NCBI GenBank assembly: GCA_030549495.1
Contig: JAUIRK010001036.1
Coordinates: 344,001 to 408,000 of the forward strand
Origin: Nectonema munidae
Lineage: Eukaryota; Nematomorpha; Nectonematoida; Nectonematidae
Length of the DNA: 64,000 nt
Reading direction: 5' to 3'
The notes below the pieces were generated by a model. The model searched no databases and was not told the DNA's origin. It was given only the letters and a program-made list of their open reading frames with translations. Below, in pieces: positions 44,886 through 56,242 of the stretch (position 1 is the first letter of the stretch; every line of letters starts with the position of its first letter). Position numbers and translations under genes: made by a program.

Positions 44886-46980
44886 TTGTAATTTGGTTGC
44901 CAATGCACTGAACATTCGCGGCCAAAAATGTAGTCGTTTTATTAAAATTGATTATTCTAGCAAGTTTTTGTTTTCGCTCTGTGCTTTAAGCTCTCTTCAA
45001 GATACAATCTATTACTTTTATAAATTTTTTAATCATTCAAAATCAAATGATGTTTTCAAAAAAGTTAATACAAAAGGACCTAAAATTAAGTCACCAAAAG
45101 ACATCTTTCTGGTAGAGACTTTTAAATCTTCATAAATCAAACATGCAGAGATAGTAATAGTTACTATGTTAAATAGTAACATGAGATTTCAACAACTCAA
45201 ATTAACTAGTTTTGGAAAAATCTAATTAACTAGTATAAGTCGTAAGATTTAACAATAAAAGATTTTGTTCATTTTATTCACAGTGCTTTTACCAAAATGG
45301 GTTTTATAGAATTGAAATAGTTTACGGTTTTGCTTTTAGAAAGATGTAAGTGATTTACATACTTAGGCATTTACTATTTCATTTCCATTAATTGGTTAAG
45401 TGATTTAATGCTTCCCTTTTATTTGCACCAAAAGTCTATCCGCTAAAACATTTTTACGCTGTGGTAATTAAAAACTGCAATTAAAGAAAAAGTATAGACT
45501 ATTCTATATTTTAAAATAAAAGTTAAGGATAAGAAAGGCTGCTATATTTACTACCAGATAATAATTAGTAAGTTTTGCATTCTACGAAAATTCCCTTCGC
45601 TGAGTATAGTCACTCGACCAGAAGTGGGCAGGCAAATTTTGCGTCGACGAAAAACGAGAGCATGCAAAGGGTATATATAAAGAACACTTTTGATTTGCAG
45701 ATGGAATGAAAGATCGTATTCAAGAAGTACCTGAGTAGTGTTTATTGTAGTCGAAGATTCTCTGGATTTATTGCAAAAGTGTTTAACCAAATGAAATTCT
45801 GAAGAGAAGTCCTTCTATTTATATGCTGAGCTAAGAAATGTTCATAAAGAAAGACGTGCATATATAATCCCGGAAGGAAGGAAAAATTACCTTTAGATAT
45901 TACTTTTATCAATCTGTGAAGAGATTTCAAGAATGAGGCAGATAAATTTATTTTAAATCTACGTAGCTAGAATATAAATTGAATATAGAAACAAAATATA
46001 TGATGTATATGTATGTCTTACGAATAACAATTTCACAGGCCTACTTTTTCTGTAGGCATTTTAAATTTTTAAGAAATAATCTTAAATATGTGTCGAAATG
46101 CTAACATATCTTCATGTAAATAAGAATGATGGATCTTTTTGGCGAATTTAATTTTCCTGAAATTTTTGGGACATGACAATGTTTTGAATAAATTGTCCCA
46201 ATAATTTATACCTTTTTAGAGAAAAAGACAGGTTCTTGTATAAAGCTTGTGTGTAAATTATGATAATCTCTTGAAAAAAAAGTTATACTTTCTTCCTACC
46301 TATAATATAAATAATATATAATTTTGAAATTTCTTTAGCCTCTTGATAAATTTCTTCATATTTATAAACAGGAAAACTCAAAGATAGGCAGGCGCTCATT
46401 GTCTACCAAAATGCAAGATCCTAAGTTTTCCGCTTAACAACTTAGAAAATTTAATTCATTGACTTAACTACATCTATATTCTTACATGGAATATTAAAAT
46501 TATAAAAAGTAGTATACCCTTTATGCTTAACAAAGGATCATATGAGCGAAGTATGATACTCAGAGAACGTCTGATGAGATGCCAATCAAAGATTGACACA
46601 AGAGATGTTGTGGGAAAAAAGAAAAAGAGCCCATAAAATTGTAAGAAAACTTAGCAGTGCCAATTTCCGATATTCACACACAACTGGTGAGATTACGTAT
46701 AAAATAATAAAGCACTGCTATTGGACTGTTTTTTTATCTTCTCTCTTTTATATAAAATTTGGTTGGGTAAATACGAAATTAGATTGTCAAATATTGGCAC
46801 AAATAGTTCGCTAATTTTCAAAGTCAAAGTTTTTTCGCCTGTTTTTTTCGTTGCAAAAGATTCCCTTGATGCTAGATTTTTTCTGAATTTTTTCTTTGCC
46901 AAAGAGTTCTTATTAGGAACGGTGCCAGTTCTCGTCGCCGTTGAAGTTATCGCAAATTCCAAAGAACTTTAAGTTTTGGG
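44886..46980. other. No gene supported
   Basis: Contains a plausible TATATAAA at 45673 on plus, but no coherent ORF follows. Frames up to 90 residues on both strands are unrecognised. Confidence 0.4.
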
Positions 46981-47800
46981 CATCCGACTTCATTTCTTTT
47001 AAGGCATCAGTCTCCATCCAAAATATCAAGACTTATTTTGTTATTGAGCAAATGGACTAACGTACGATTCAAGATTCTCCCTATGAGAGCAAATTTCAAC
47101 CATCGAATCCTTCAGTTTGTACTCGTGAAAATTAGCGCCACAAAACAATACCAGGACTCTCCTATACATTGATGCCTTGCTAATCCTTGGTTAATCATTC
47201 GAGTTTCTCAAAGAGGTTGGCAAGCAATTTATTAACTTATTCAAGATACACAACATGGTCAATCATCAATCCTAAAAAGTCCTCTTTCATCCCGAATATT
47301 GAATTTGACTTTCTGGACTTACCTTAAACATGAAAGAAAGGTGCTAAACTAAAAATCTTCAACAAACCACAAGCTTAATGTCGCTCTCACTCCAGATAAG
47401 CCACAGCAGAGAATGTTATGCTACATTCAATTCTATCTTGCTTGCATTCAGCGCAAATTCAAGAAATTCTCTCCCATCTTCAGAGTACTCCAAGGAGAAC
47501 ACCTCCCAAAAATGTGTTGGGGGAATGAATGGCAACAAATATGAAAGTCACTCCCGATGATCCCTGCCATAATCCAAAGAGTGCTCTCCCGATCTTCATG
47601 GATACTACTCTATAGAAGATCGCACTCGTGGATCCAAATTGAATTCTGATAATGTCGGCCTTATCTGACGAATGAACTCCTTGCTCTGCTTTTAATGATT
47701 ATGCAAGATTCTTCTTAGACAGCTTAGCCGCGATCCACGCCTCCTAAAATCAGACAATTTCCTTCAAACAAAAAATTCCATTAACTTTCCTTCTCGGGCT
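46981..47800. other. GC-richer, stop-ridden segment of unknown origin
   Basis: Base composition is less AT-biased than its surroundings. Patchy minus-strand frames (for example DKADIIRIQFGSTSAIFYRV and PPTHFWEVFSLEYSEDGREF) look protein-like but are interrupted and not recognised. It could be an old pseudogene or transposon; no function is proposed. Confidence 0.3.
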
Positions 47801-48825
47801 AGTACATGCGATACATACATGCCTACATAAGGAGGTGCGCGCCCCCTATTTCCATCTTTTTTGAATTCTCCCAGTCTCAAATTTCCCCTATATTTTTTGT
47901 GTGTGTTTTGCTGTTTTCTTGCTTCTTTACTTTCAAAAAAAGGTTTGCAGTTGCTTATTCAAGCGCTTTTCAACGTTTTCTTGTCATTTCAATGATTTGC
48001 CAAGTTTGGCTGCCTTAAAAAATTTACTTCCAATGTTTTGCCTGTAACATGGCTTTTCAACAGAAAAGCACGCTGTTCTAATTTAAACAAAGATTTTTTT
48101 GCTATATTACCTATTTATTTTTTGCTATATAGATAATGAACCCGCAGGAATGTACAACCCGCACGCCACTCTGCGCCCCACTTTCTATGCGGCCCACATA
48201 TGATTCAAGTTTTGAGGATCTAATGCTTATTTGAATTATAATTTTTCAAATTTGTGTGTCAAATAATGATTAAAGGGTTTATGTTTTAAACAAATATATA
48301 AAATTTGCGAAAAGAGAGGAAGGATTTATATTCCTATTTGCGGAAATCAATTTAATTTGTGTTGTATAAGTTTGGTGTGTCAGGACGTGTTTTTGCTCAT
48401 AGTTGATATTTGCCATTTATTGGTACTCTTTCATTTGTGAAATGCATGTATTTTATTTCAAATTTTTTGTTGATATTCAAAATGACCGACTGGTATATAA
48501 AATAACTGAAGATTTTAATGGTTTCGTTTTTGTGTCATTTTTATTAATAGAAATAATAATTTCAAAATTTTTGAACATTATTGTGAATTCAAAATGTAGA
48601 ATAAATTGATAAAAAAAATTTTTTTAATAAAATTTAAAGAAAATATATACTTTTTGCTAAAAATTAACATATAAGTTAATATAGTTATAAATACTAATTC
48701 TCTTCAGTTAACAATATTAATCAGTATATCTCCTTTTAAAATTTATGAATTTTCATTTTGATTGTCAATGCAATGTAGTATAAGTTATTGCTCGTATAAG
48801 GTTATTAACCATATTTCTTTTAAGA
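47801..48825. other. No gene recognised
   Basis: T-rich plus frames (47806-48018, 48403-48609) lack family motifs. Confidence 0.4.
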
Positions 48826-48827
48826 AT

Positions 48828-49110
48828 ATAGTCAAGCTTCGTTAATCCGAACAGAACATTCAAAAACTATCCGGATAATGAATTCATATGAATTGTGAAA
48901 AACATTGATTTTGCCGTCAAATCTTACAGAGTAATATAATAACACTGAAATTTTACATTTATAACTCAAATATTTTGCTAAAAATGTCAAAGGAAAAGGA
49001 AAAACTTTAAGAAAAAAAATTATTTATAGGGAAAATCAAAGATTGGAATTAATGAAGGCCGGAAACGAGGTTGACAATATATTTCTAAAAAAATGTAATG
49101 TCAGAAATTA
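48828..49110 (+). pseudogene. Pogo/Tigger 5' end: TIR and start of HTH
   Basis: AGTCAAGCTTCGTTAATCCG followed by ACTATCCGGATAATGA is a Tigger-type terminus. About 155 bases on, the plus strand reads MSKGKGKTLRKK in one frame and LELMKAGNEVDNIF in another. These correspond to the start of the CENP-B/pogo helix-turn-helix (K.KLELI.A.E.G..V..IA). The rest of the transposase is missing, so only the 5' end survives. Confidence 0.5.
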
Positions 49111-49460
49111 CATTAATTTTAGTAAACTTTGTCGAAAATAAAGTTGAGTATCTTAAACTTTTCATTCTAAACTTTCCAAAAAATCACAATAGTTCGGTCT
49201 CAGTAAAAAACTTGAAATTGATCCTGAAAAGGGTTAGACATCCTTGCGCCATAACATCACGGCGGGGGAAAAGATTTGAGTAGCATCAAACTTGCTTTTT
49301 GCCAGCTACTGCACACTGAATTCGACAACCTTCTAATGAAGGTATTTTGAATTTGAAATTTATTCAAAATAAACTTAAATACACTCTAATTTATTTATTT
49401 TTTTATTTTTTTTTCTTTCCTTTTTTTTAATTTATTTTTTTTTTTTTAATTTATTAGTGT
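49111..49460. other. Unassigned
   Basis: A GC-rich word, CACGGCGGGGGAAAAG (49258), and then a long T-rich run; nothing readable. Confidence 0.4.
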
Positions 49461-49462
49461 AA

Positions 49463-49590
49463 TTTTGAAACAGAGAAATATTTCCTCTCTACTTTCGGTT
49501 AGAGGCTGCCTTCTTCAATTGTTTGGAAACGTCCACTCTTAATTCTTTTTCCTCTTGAGAGGGCAGTCTCTTGCCGAAACTAGTCAGGCT
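49463..49590. ncRNA. Two oppositely oriented hammerhead-like motifs
   Basis: On plus, CTCTTGAGAG is followed by a stem-loop GGCA-GTCTCT-TGCC and then GAAACTAGTC. On minus, AATTGAAGAAGGCAGCCTCT is followed by AACCGAAAGTAG. Both follow the hammerhead order: CUGANGA-like box, short stem II, then GAAA. The CUGANGA box is imperfect in both (UUGAAGA on minus). Penelope-like and related elements often carry such motifs. Activity is doubtful, and a chance or decayed origin is possible. Confidence 0.3.
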
Positions 49591-50340
49591 ATGGTTAACT
49601 TTATTAAAATTAAATTTTAAAACAGTTATTTGCTTATCATTTTTTAACATGGGTGTTAACATCTAAAAAAAATATACATTTTTAATTTAAGTTTTTCCGT
49701 TTCCAATTTAAGTTGGTTCTTTTCCCATTTAAGTTCGTTCTTTTCCATTTAATTTGTCTTTTTTAAACTTGGGTTCGCTTTTTTGCAAATTGAGTTTTGT
49801 ATTCATAGTCTGTATTCAGTTAGGTTAAGAAGTTTTAAGTTTTTATTTTTAATTATAAATTTATCTTTTATACTTTGACAAGTTTATTATAAATTTTAAA
49901 AGCTAAAACAAGAACAGAAAATATTAATATTGAAATATCGAATTGAAAAAATTGAAGTATAAAAAATGTTTAATATAATTTAGTTTATATTATATATAAA
50001 TTTTTATTTAGTTAGAAAAATTTTTGTTGAAAGATTTGATTTGAAAAATTTCCAATTAAAAAAAAATTGGACACAAAATTATAAAAATTTACTGAGCATG
50101 TAAAAATTTTTATTTTTAGATTTTAGTAACAATTAAAAGTTAGGCGCACATGTTAAAATATTAAGTACATATTTACAAAAAATATTTACACTGTACTCAC
50201 TAACATGTATGACCTTTCTAATTCAATCACAAATCATTTTTACAGCCTAACCGAATATTCACACGTATACAAAACACGCAGAAATGTACCAAACAGTCAA
50301 TTTTCTCTTTTCTTATTCTTCACGTGGAAGACTCATTTAA
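49591..50340. other. AT-rich spacer
   Basis: Repeated TTTAAGTT.GTTCTTTTCC words near 49690-49750; no gene. Confidence 0.45.
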
Positions 50341-50344
50341 CAGG

Positions 50345-50575
50345 AATCCTTGTAGAAAAACGCGTACACTATCAAGGGTGAAGCGAAAACACGCTATTCA
50401 GAATGGACATCAAGGTGCGCGTTAACTCCACAAGTAATCCTCGTACAAATCTGCCTACACTATCCAGAGTGGAGCTAAAGCAGACTATTCAGATGGAGAT
50501 CAAGGATCGAGTTTTCACAAGTAATCCACGTACATTCTGCTTCCACTATCGACAGTGAATCTAAAGCACAAAAAT
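50345..50575. repeat. Three tandem copies of a about 90-bp unit
   Basis: Units start AATCCTTGTA (50345), AATCCTCGTA (50436) and AATCCACGTA (50523). Each contains CTGCCTACACTATC-like and GAGTGGAGCTAAAGCA-like words, then CTATTCAGATGG and ATCAAGGATCGAGTT. CACTATCn(1-3)AGnGTG within each unit can fold into a small hairpin. GC content is higher than the flanks. Confidence 0.85.
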
Positions 50576-51697
50576 TCAATCTATTCAGCTTTTTTTGATT
50601 TTTTTACTACATTAATAAACAAGTAGGATTTGAAGTATTGAAGCTTTTGATGCGTGATTTGAGCGAAAGTGGGAATAAAAATAAGAAAGAAAGAAAAAGA
50701 TTTCATCTTCAAAATTTTGTTTGTGGAATATTTTATAGATAATTTGGGATCCCATATCTTTGGAGGATTGACTGAATCGTTCAATAGTGTCGATTTTGTA
50801 GATTCTGTTTTTCTGATAAAAATGATGTAGAAAAATCCTATATATGTTTTAAACATTTTACTTTTGAAACTTTTTTGATCATATTTCTAGGCTAGTAGAA
50901 GCAGGGTTTTACTGTATAAAATATAACAGTATTTTAAATAAATTGAAGTTTTTTAACGCAATCATGCTTTCCATCTGACATAAGTCATGATGACATATTC
51001 GAAGGAGTTGTACCTTATGTAATATCTAATATAATTACTGATTTTATTGAAAAAAGGTTTTGTGATGTGCAAGCTATCAATGATAGAATAAAGAACTTTC
51101 CTTTTAAGAATAATGATCTGATAACAATTTTTAAAAGGTTGTATCTATCAAAATAGATGTTTTGCAAAATGTTTGCCAATACGATTTGATTCCGGGGAAT
51201 TCATTGGAATGGAGGGTTTTTTTAAGTTATTGGATATAATAAATCTAATAATCAAATATTGAGGACCTTATAGAAAAGTTTATAATTTTGTATATAAAAA
51301 GTACGGTAAGAGAATCACTACCAAGTTTCATTTCCTCGTGCATTATCCCTTGCAATTAAAAAAAAGCCCGCGTTTAATCTATTTTCAAATATTAAAACTC
51401 TATTTCTGATATATTTAATAGCCAAAAAACTAGTGAAAACACATTTTATAAAGTTCTTGCAAGACAGTGGTATTTTAATTTTAATTCATTTTTAATTATA
51501 CATAATTAAAAAAATAATTATTTATTTTCAGATTTCGATGGAAAATTAATTTTCAAGTTGTTATACACTTTTAACTTGATAAAGTTCACTAGAACTAAGT
51601 TGAATTACATTTCATAACTACATTTAGTCTACAACAAATCGAAATACAAAAATTTCGTAAAAGATGATAAATAATAAATCTCATTAAAGAAAGAAAA
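50576..51697. other. AT-rich spacer
   Basis: No supported gene. The minus frame 50581-50856 is not recognised. Confidence 0.4.
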
Positions 51698-51703
51698 TTT
51701 ATT
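51698..51703 (-). terminator. Polyadenylation signal AATAAA
   Basis: AATAAA on the minus strand lies about 130 bases downstream of the stop of the small secreted ORF at 51833-52084, a reasonable 3' UTR length. Confidence 0.35.
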
Positions 51704-51832
51704 TCAGACAAAAAATATAAACAAATACTTTGACACTTTGAAAAAAGACAAAACTAAGAACAAAGAAAAATAAATAAACAGAAGGAAAATTAGACTTTGA
51801 ATGCAAATTTTTCATCATCACAATCATCATCG

Positions 51833-52084
51833 TCATCCATATCTCAAAGGAACCAAAGGTGACCTGCTTTTTTCCTCATGACTTTCATCATTACCCAAAT
51901 TTAGATTCCTGCTCTTCTTGATCAAACAATTCATTCTCTTCCAAAATGAGTTTAAAAAAGTGTTGCAGTCTTGGAAGCTTTTCAAATTACTTCTTCTCAT
52001 ATAATAATCCTGCTGATCAAGGTCAAATTCTTGACCCTTAGCAGATGTTGCCATTAGTAGAAGACAAAAATATATCACCAACAT
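51833..52084 (-). CDS. Small secreted, neuropeptide-like precursor (83 aa)
   Basis: I chose the ATG at 52084 because it gives a clean signal peptide (MLVIYFCLLLMATSAKG, residues 1-17). It also sits 8 bases after a TTCAG initiator with a TATAAAA 28 bases further upstream. The mature part has dibasic pairs RR (30-31) and KK (56-57). They bracket a 24-residue peptide with two cysteines (C40, C53) and an internal FWK (47-49). The C-terminus after KSR is SPLVPLRYG, ending exactly in glycine, as an amidation donor would. Signal peptide, dibasic sites, a possible disulfide loop and a terminal RYG are the anatomy of a peptide-hormone precursor. FWK in a cysteine loop recalls somatostatin/allatostatin C, but the loop (12 residues inside) does not match either family, and K49-R50 is itself a potential cleavage site. 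It may be single-exon, or TTCAG may be a splice acceptor. Confidence 0.5.
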   Translation of the reverse strand: MLVIYFCLLLMATSAKGQEFDLDQQDYYMRRSNLKSFQDCNTFLNSFWKRMNCLIKKSRNLNLGNDESHEEKSRSPLVPLRYG

Positions 52085-52113
52085 CTTTTTCTGAAGTATA
52101 AATATAAATGATA

Positions 52114-52120
52114 TTTTATA
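52114..52120 (-). promoter_or_regulatory. TATA box of the secreted-peptide ORF
   Basis: TATAAAA on minus, first T at 52120, lies 28 bases before the A of CTTCAGA (52092), the likely start site. The resulting 5' UTR is only 8 bases, which is short but possible. Confidence 0.4.
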
Positions 52121-52200
52121 CTGGATCAGGAGAATTAGAGAGCACATACAATATAAACCAATACGCTCCTCTGCCCCTAGGTCCATTATTAATGAAGACG

Positions 52201-52970
52201 CTATGCGGCAATGGGCAGATAAGAGCGAAGAAAGATGTTGAAGGTTAGATGTGGCTAAATATACATGAGGTGTTAGCCTTCATATAATTCAAAATTTTAA
52301 CTAACTAACTGAACAACTAAATTTTTATATGATTGACTGATTGCAAATAATTAACTAAATTAAAATTACCTAGTTAAAACCCGGAAATTAACATTTAATT
52401 TTTATAAGCCCTACTTTACTTTATTGTATTTTTTTGTAAATAAGAAATTCATTGTTATGGTGGCGTAGGCGTTTCTAAAACCAATCATATTGTTTATGAA
52501 AATATTCTTCATACTTTTATGAACTTCTAGTGGAAGTAAAAAATTTCAAAGTCCACCTTCTTACTATTTGTTGGGATGGAGAGAGAGTTTTTACAATTTT
52601 TATTTTTCATTTTTATAAATTTAAAGTCATATTGCATCCGTATCTCCATTTTTTACAATTGCTTTATCAAATAATCATAATTTTTACATCTAAATATTGA
52701 TGACTTGAAGTCATACATAACATTATTAGCACTTTTCAAATACATAATATTGTTGTTATATGAGGTTAAATTTACGTTGCCTCCCTTAAAATAATATTAT
52801 CATCTCTTTCAAATAGACAATATTGTAAATTAAATCTATTTAATGTAAAGTTACCACCTAGGTCGAAATGTATTCTCTCACTTGATGGTTCCAAAATTCA
52901 AACTTTTTCGGGTTACGTATGCTTTTCAAAATCAGAAACTGTAAACTGTGTAGATGTAAATGTAAAAACA
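52201..52970. other. No gene recognised
   Basis: AT-rich intergenic DNA upstream of the secreted-peptide ORF. Confidence 0.5.
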
Positions 52971-52979
52971 CCCTTATAC

Positions 52980-53065
52980 ACATAAAACGGTGTAAATATA
53001 TAATTTTACATAACCACATAGTGGGTAGAACTATGGTGGCATTTTTATGTATGCTCCATTGAGCA
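52980..53065 (-). repeat. Partial inverted copy of the 38.1-kb dispersed repeat
   Basis: On minus, GCATACATAAAAATGCC is followed by ACCATAGTT and ACCCACTATGTGGTTATGTA, matching 38152-38200. Only the first 80 bases are present. Confidence 0.5.
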
Positions 53066-53437
53066 TCTCTGTGTATTTGCAGAGATGATATTGAGTAAGC
53101 AGGCATGCAATAATTGTCTAACATTTGTGTTTTTAACACTAGAAGGACCACGCATAAAATTAACCTTCAAAAACAAAAAGTGCATCAATTGACCCAAGGA
53201 AAAAATATATACCCGTGTAATGTTCTACCCCATGAAATGATCGACCCCCATTTTTAACTGCATATTTTTGGATTTTAACATATACTCCATGTAATGTTCG
53301 AGTCTTGATTCTAACAATAGCCCAAGCCTAGGCTATCCAGTGCTTGGCATTATGCCTAAATTTCATAAAAAACAAACAGTCGGTACTGTAGCCTTGTCTA
53401 AGATTGACATTTACCGGTAATAACTATTAGCTTAGAG

Positions 53438-55904
53438 CAGGGGTAGGCAATCTTTTCAGGGTGAGGGCCAGATGGGACATTTGAAATGAGCTCACGGGCC
53501 AAAGAAGCAAAATATCAGATTTACTTTAATTTTTATAATACATTTTTACATGCTTTATCATTAAATGATAATAATTGGTAAAAACAAAATAGTACAAAGT
53601 AATTTATTCAAAACTACAAATCAATGAGACTGTTGGTACTGTTTTCTATTAAGAAGTTTTGTGATGTCTGGATCAATGCTTGAGGTAGACAACCTAAGAA
53701 CGCAGGTGGCGGTCTGAGAGTTGAGAGCGAAGGTAGTAAGACTTGGTGTAATTCATTTTCAAAAATAACTGCTCACAGCAGTAAGTGCTACCGAACATAG
53801 CCACAACTCTTTGAATATGCGTAATTAAATTTGGGAAATTGTTAGTAGGAAAAACAAAATTTTGAAAGAAAAACAGAGGAGATGACAAACTGAACTTTGC
53901 TCTCAATTTCTCATCGCACTGTAGTTCCACCAACTCCATCTGCAGAGATGCAGGAGCGTCTTCCACATTGAAGTCAAATGGAGAAGAAAAAGCTTGAAGT
54001 CTGTACTTAACAATTTTAGTGCTGCAAAACGGGTAGCAAATTCTTCACGCAGTATTTTGATAACACTAACGCAGGCGTCCTGGTCTATATTCACAGGAAC
54101 ACATGCAACAAGATGAGAAAAATGTGTAAATTGTCCTGAAGTCAATTGAGCTTCCCAAAGGCGCAGTTTAACCTCAAAGGCAGTAATCTGCGCAAACATG
54201 TCGTCACAAGAATGCCTTTACCTTGCAGCTTTAAGTTTAGTGAGTTCAGATGTGTTGTTATGTCCGTAAGAAAGGCCAAACGAGCTAGCCATTTTGAATC
54301 TGAGAAGTTTTCAGCATATGGAAGATTTTTTGATGTAAAAAAAGTAGCAATTTCTTGCTGTAGATCGCATACCCGAGACAACATTGCCCCACGACTTAGC
54401 AATCGTACCTCAGTAAAAAAGATCCTTATTCTGCTCCTTTACACAGTCCAAAAGGGCTTGGAATTGACGATGGTTGAGGCTTCGGGATAAAATGGAATTT
54501 ACAACCTTAATCACAATAGATACATCAGCGAGATTGGCAGACTTGGCGCACAATTTCTCTTGATGGATGATACATTGGATTTTATAAATAGGTTCAGTGT
54601 ATCCAGCAGTTTCATAATGACGAATAAGCAGCGAAGTTGCGCGTTTTTTTCTCCAACCATTGCTGGAGCAGCGTCAGTTGTCAAACATACAAGACGGGAA
54701 AGATCCAAAGAGTACTCATTAACACATCGAAGCAACGCTGAAAAAATATTTTGTCCCGTGACAGTGTCGCGAAGTGGAATAAGTTGGAGGAATTCCTCAA
54801 AAACTTGAAGATCTTGAGTAACACCTCTAATAAAAATAGACAACTGTGCTGTATCCTTTCTGTCTGTGCTTTCATCCAAAGCAAGAGAAAATGCTTCAAA
54901 TTTCGAGATACGTGTTTTAAGTGAGTCGTTTACGTTGTCGGACATATCTTCAATGCGGCGGCAAACAGTACCGGAAGAAAGACTCACTTTCTCAAAGGCA
55001 GAACGCTGCTCGGGACAGATGGAATCCACTACAGCAAGAAAGCATTCTTTAATGATTTCTCCATCTGTGAATGGCTTCATTCGGTAAGCGAGGATTTTGG
55101 AGACTTCGTCGCGCGTGTTACATTTTCTGCCTCAACATTCTGCTTGTGAAAAAGAGAAAATTGTTTCTCCAGGTTGCTTTTCAGTTTATCAATTGAAACT
55201 TTTCGTTCAACAGCAGACATCGAAGCGAACTTTGAAGAGCCATGTTCTGTTTCCCAGTGACGTCTTACGTTGTATTCTTTTAGAACAGCTAATTTTTTCA
55301 AACATATGAGACATTGTACATGTCCAAAGCGCTCTATGAAAAAATACCTTTCCCACTTAGGGTTGAACGTTCTACCCTCGAGATCAACCTTTCTCTTCTT
55401 AACGGGACGACAGACATTAGCTTGAATAAAAATTATTATTATACAAAAAAACAAAATATCACAAAGCTTCTTCTTTGATTATTGTAGAATTGAAAAATTA
55501 AAATTTAGTTGCTACATGAGTATATTATGATACACTGTAAATTCACTATAAATTCATGACAATCAGGGCATCTGTTGTTATGTTTGCTCTCTTGCAAATA
55601 CTCCATTACAATTGATATCAGATTTTGATCATTACAATTGATATTCTACCAAACACATGCTGTCTTACATATGAAATAAGATTTCTTGAAAATATAGCTT
55701 GTCTAGTACGAAAACAAATACATAAATAGGCTGCAATGCAACCTTATTATTATATAGTACTAATGAAAAACATCTTATTTTAATTTCTTGTAGGTATGCG
55801 GCCCAGATTCTATTAACTAAAATTAAAAGATCGGCGGGCCGGATGAAAATGTTTGGCCAGCGGTGGCCGTATTTGGCCAGCGGGCCGGAGGTTGCCTACC
55901 CCTG
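53438..55904 (-). mobile_element. Complete GTF2IRD2/Charlie8-like hAT element, 2467 bp
   Basis: Both ends read CAGGGGTAGGCAA (left plus strand; right CTACCCCTG in reverse), with further inverted similarity rich in GGCCCG/CGGGCC. GCTTAGAG flanks it on each side (53430-53437 and 55905-55912), a perfect 8-bp hAT target duplication. It is inserted in the leader of the Tigger element. Confidence 0.92.
53640..55454 (-). pseudogene. GTF2IRD2-like hAT transposase, about four breaks
   Basis: The N-terminal part (55077-55454) has VKKRKVDLEGRTFNPKWERY, a BED-like zinc finger (CLICLKKLA then RRHWETEH) and KSNLEKQFSLFHKQ. It is followed in a new frame (54511-55080) by MKPFTDGEIIKECFLAVVDS, SLSSGTVCRRIEDMSDNV, FEAFSLALDESTDRKDTAQL and LVCLTTDAAPAMVGEKN (catalytic aspartates in ALDES and TTDAAP). 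Then come LSRGAMLSRVCDLQQEIATF, WLARLAFLTDITTHLN, LNLKLQGKG, FEVKLRLWEAQL, and the dimerisation end FGSTYCCEQLFLKMNYTK with LRSQLSDRHLRS. This is the whole hAT transposase in order. Frame changes near 55080, 54570, 54190 and 53960 inactivate it. GTF2IRD2 in mammals carries the same domain. Confidence 0.88.
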
Positions 55905-56242
55905 GCTTAGAGTATGCCTATAAAATGTATAAAATACCTGTATACTCACTACAGGTCATTAAAACTACCACTGACTAAAACAAAAAGGGGAAATGGAAAC
56001 AAAAAGAAAACATTCTTTGTTTACAGTCACTTTGTTATAACTACCGAAAGATTGCGAAGCAAGCGCTGTGTAACTAGCGAACAGTTTCATTATCACACAT
56101 TCTTATGCTATAACTCTTCAACCACTCATTTCCATTCTTTCATTTCTCTCCACACAATTCCACTATTCGTGTAACTCTATTGTACTGTTACTCTTTCTTA
56201 GATCAAAAGTTCTCAAAATATTTTTACTCAGTACCCTTCAGC

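Noticed and set aside
45640-45740. Host promoter around TATATAAA at 45673
   Set aside because: No initiator at the right spacing and no coherent ORF downstream; TATA words are frequent here.
43085-49110. One Tigger element spanning both termini
   Set aside because: The two termini point in directions that cannot bound the same element.
54146-55309. Plus-strand ORFs over the 53-56 kb hAT
   Set aside because: Shadows of the minus-strand GTF2IRD2-like transposase.
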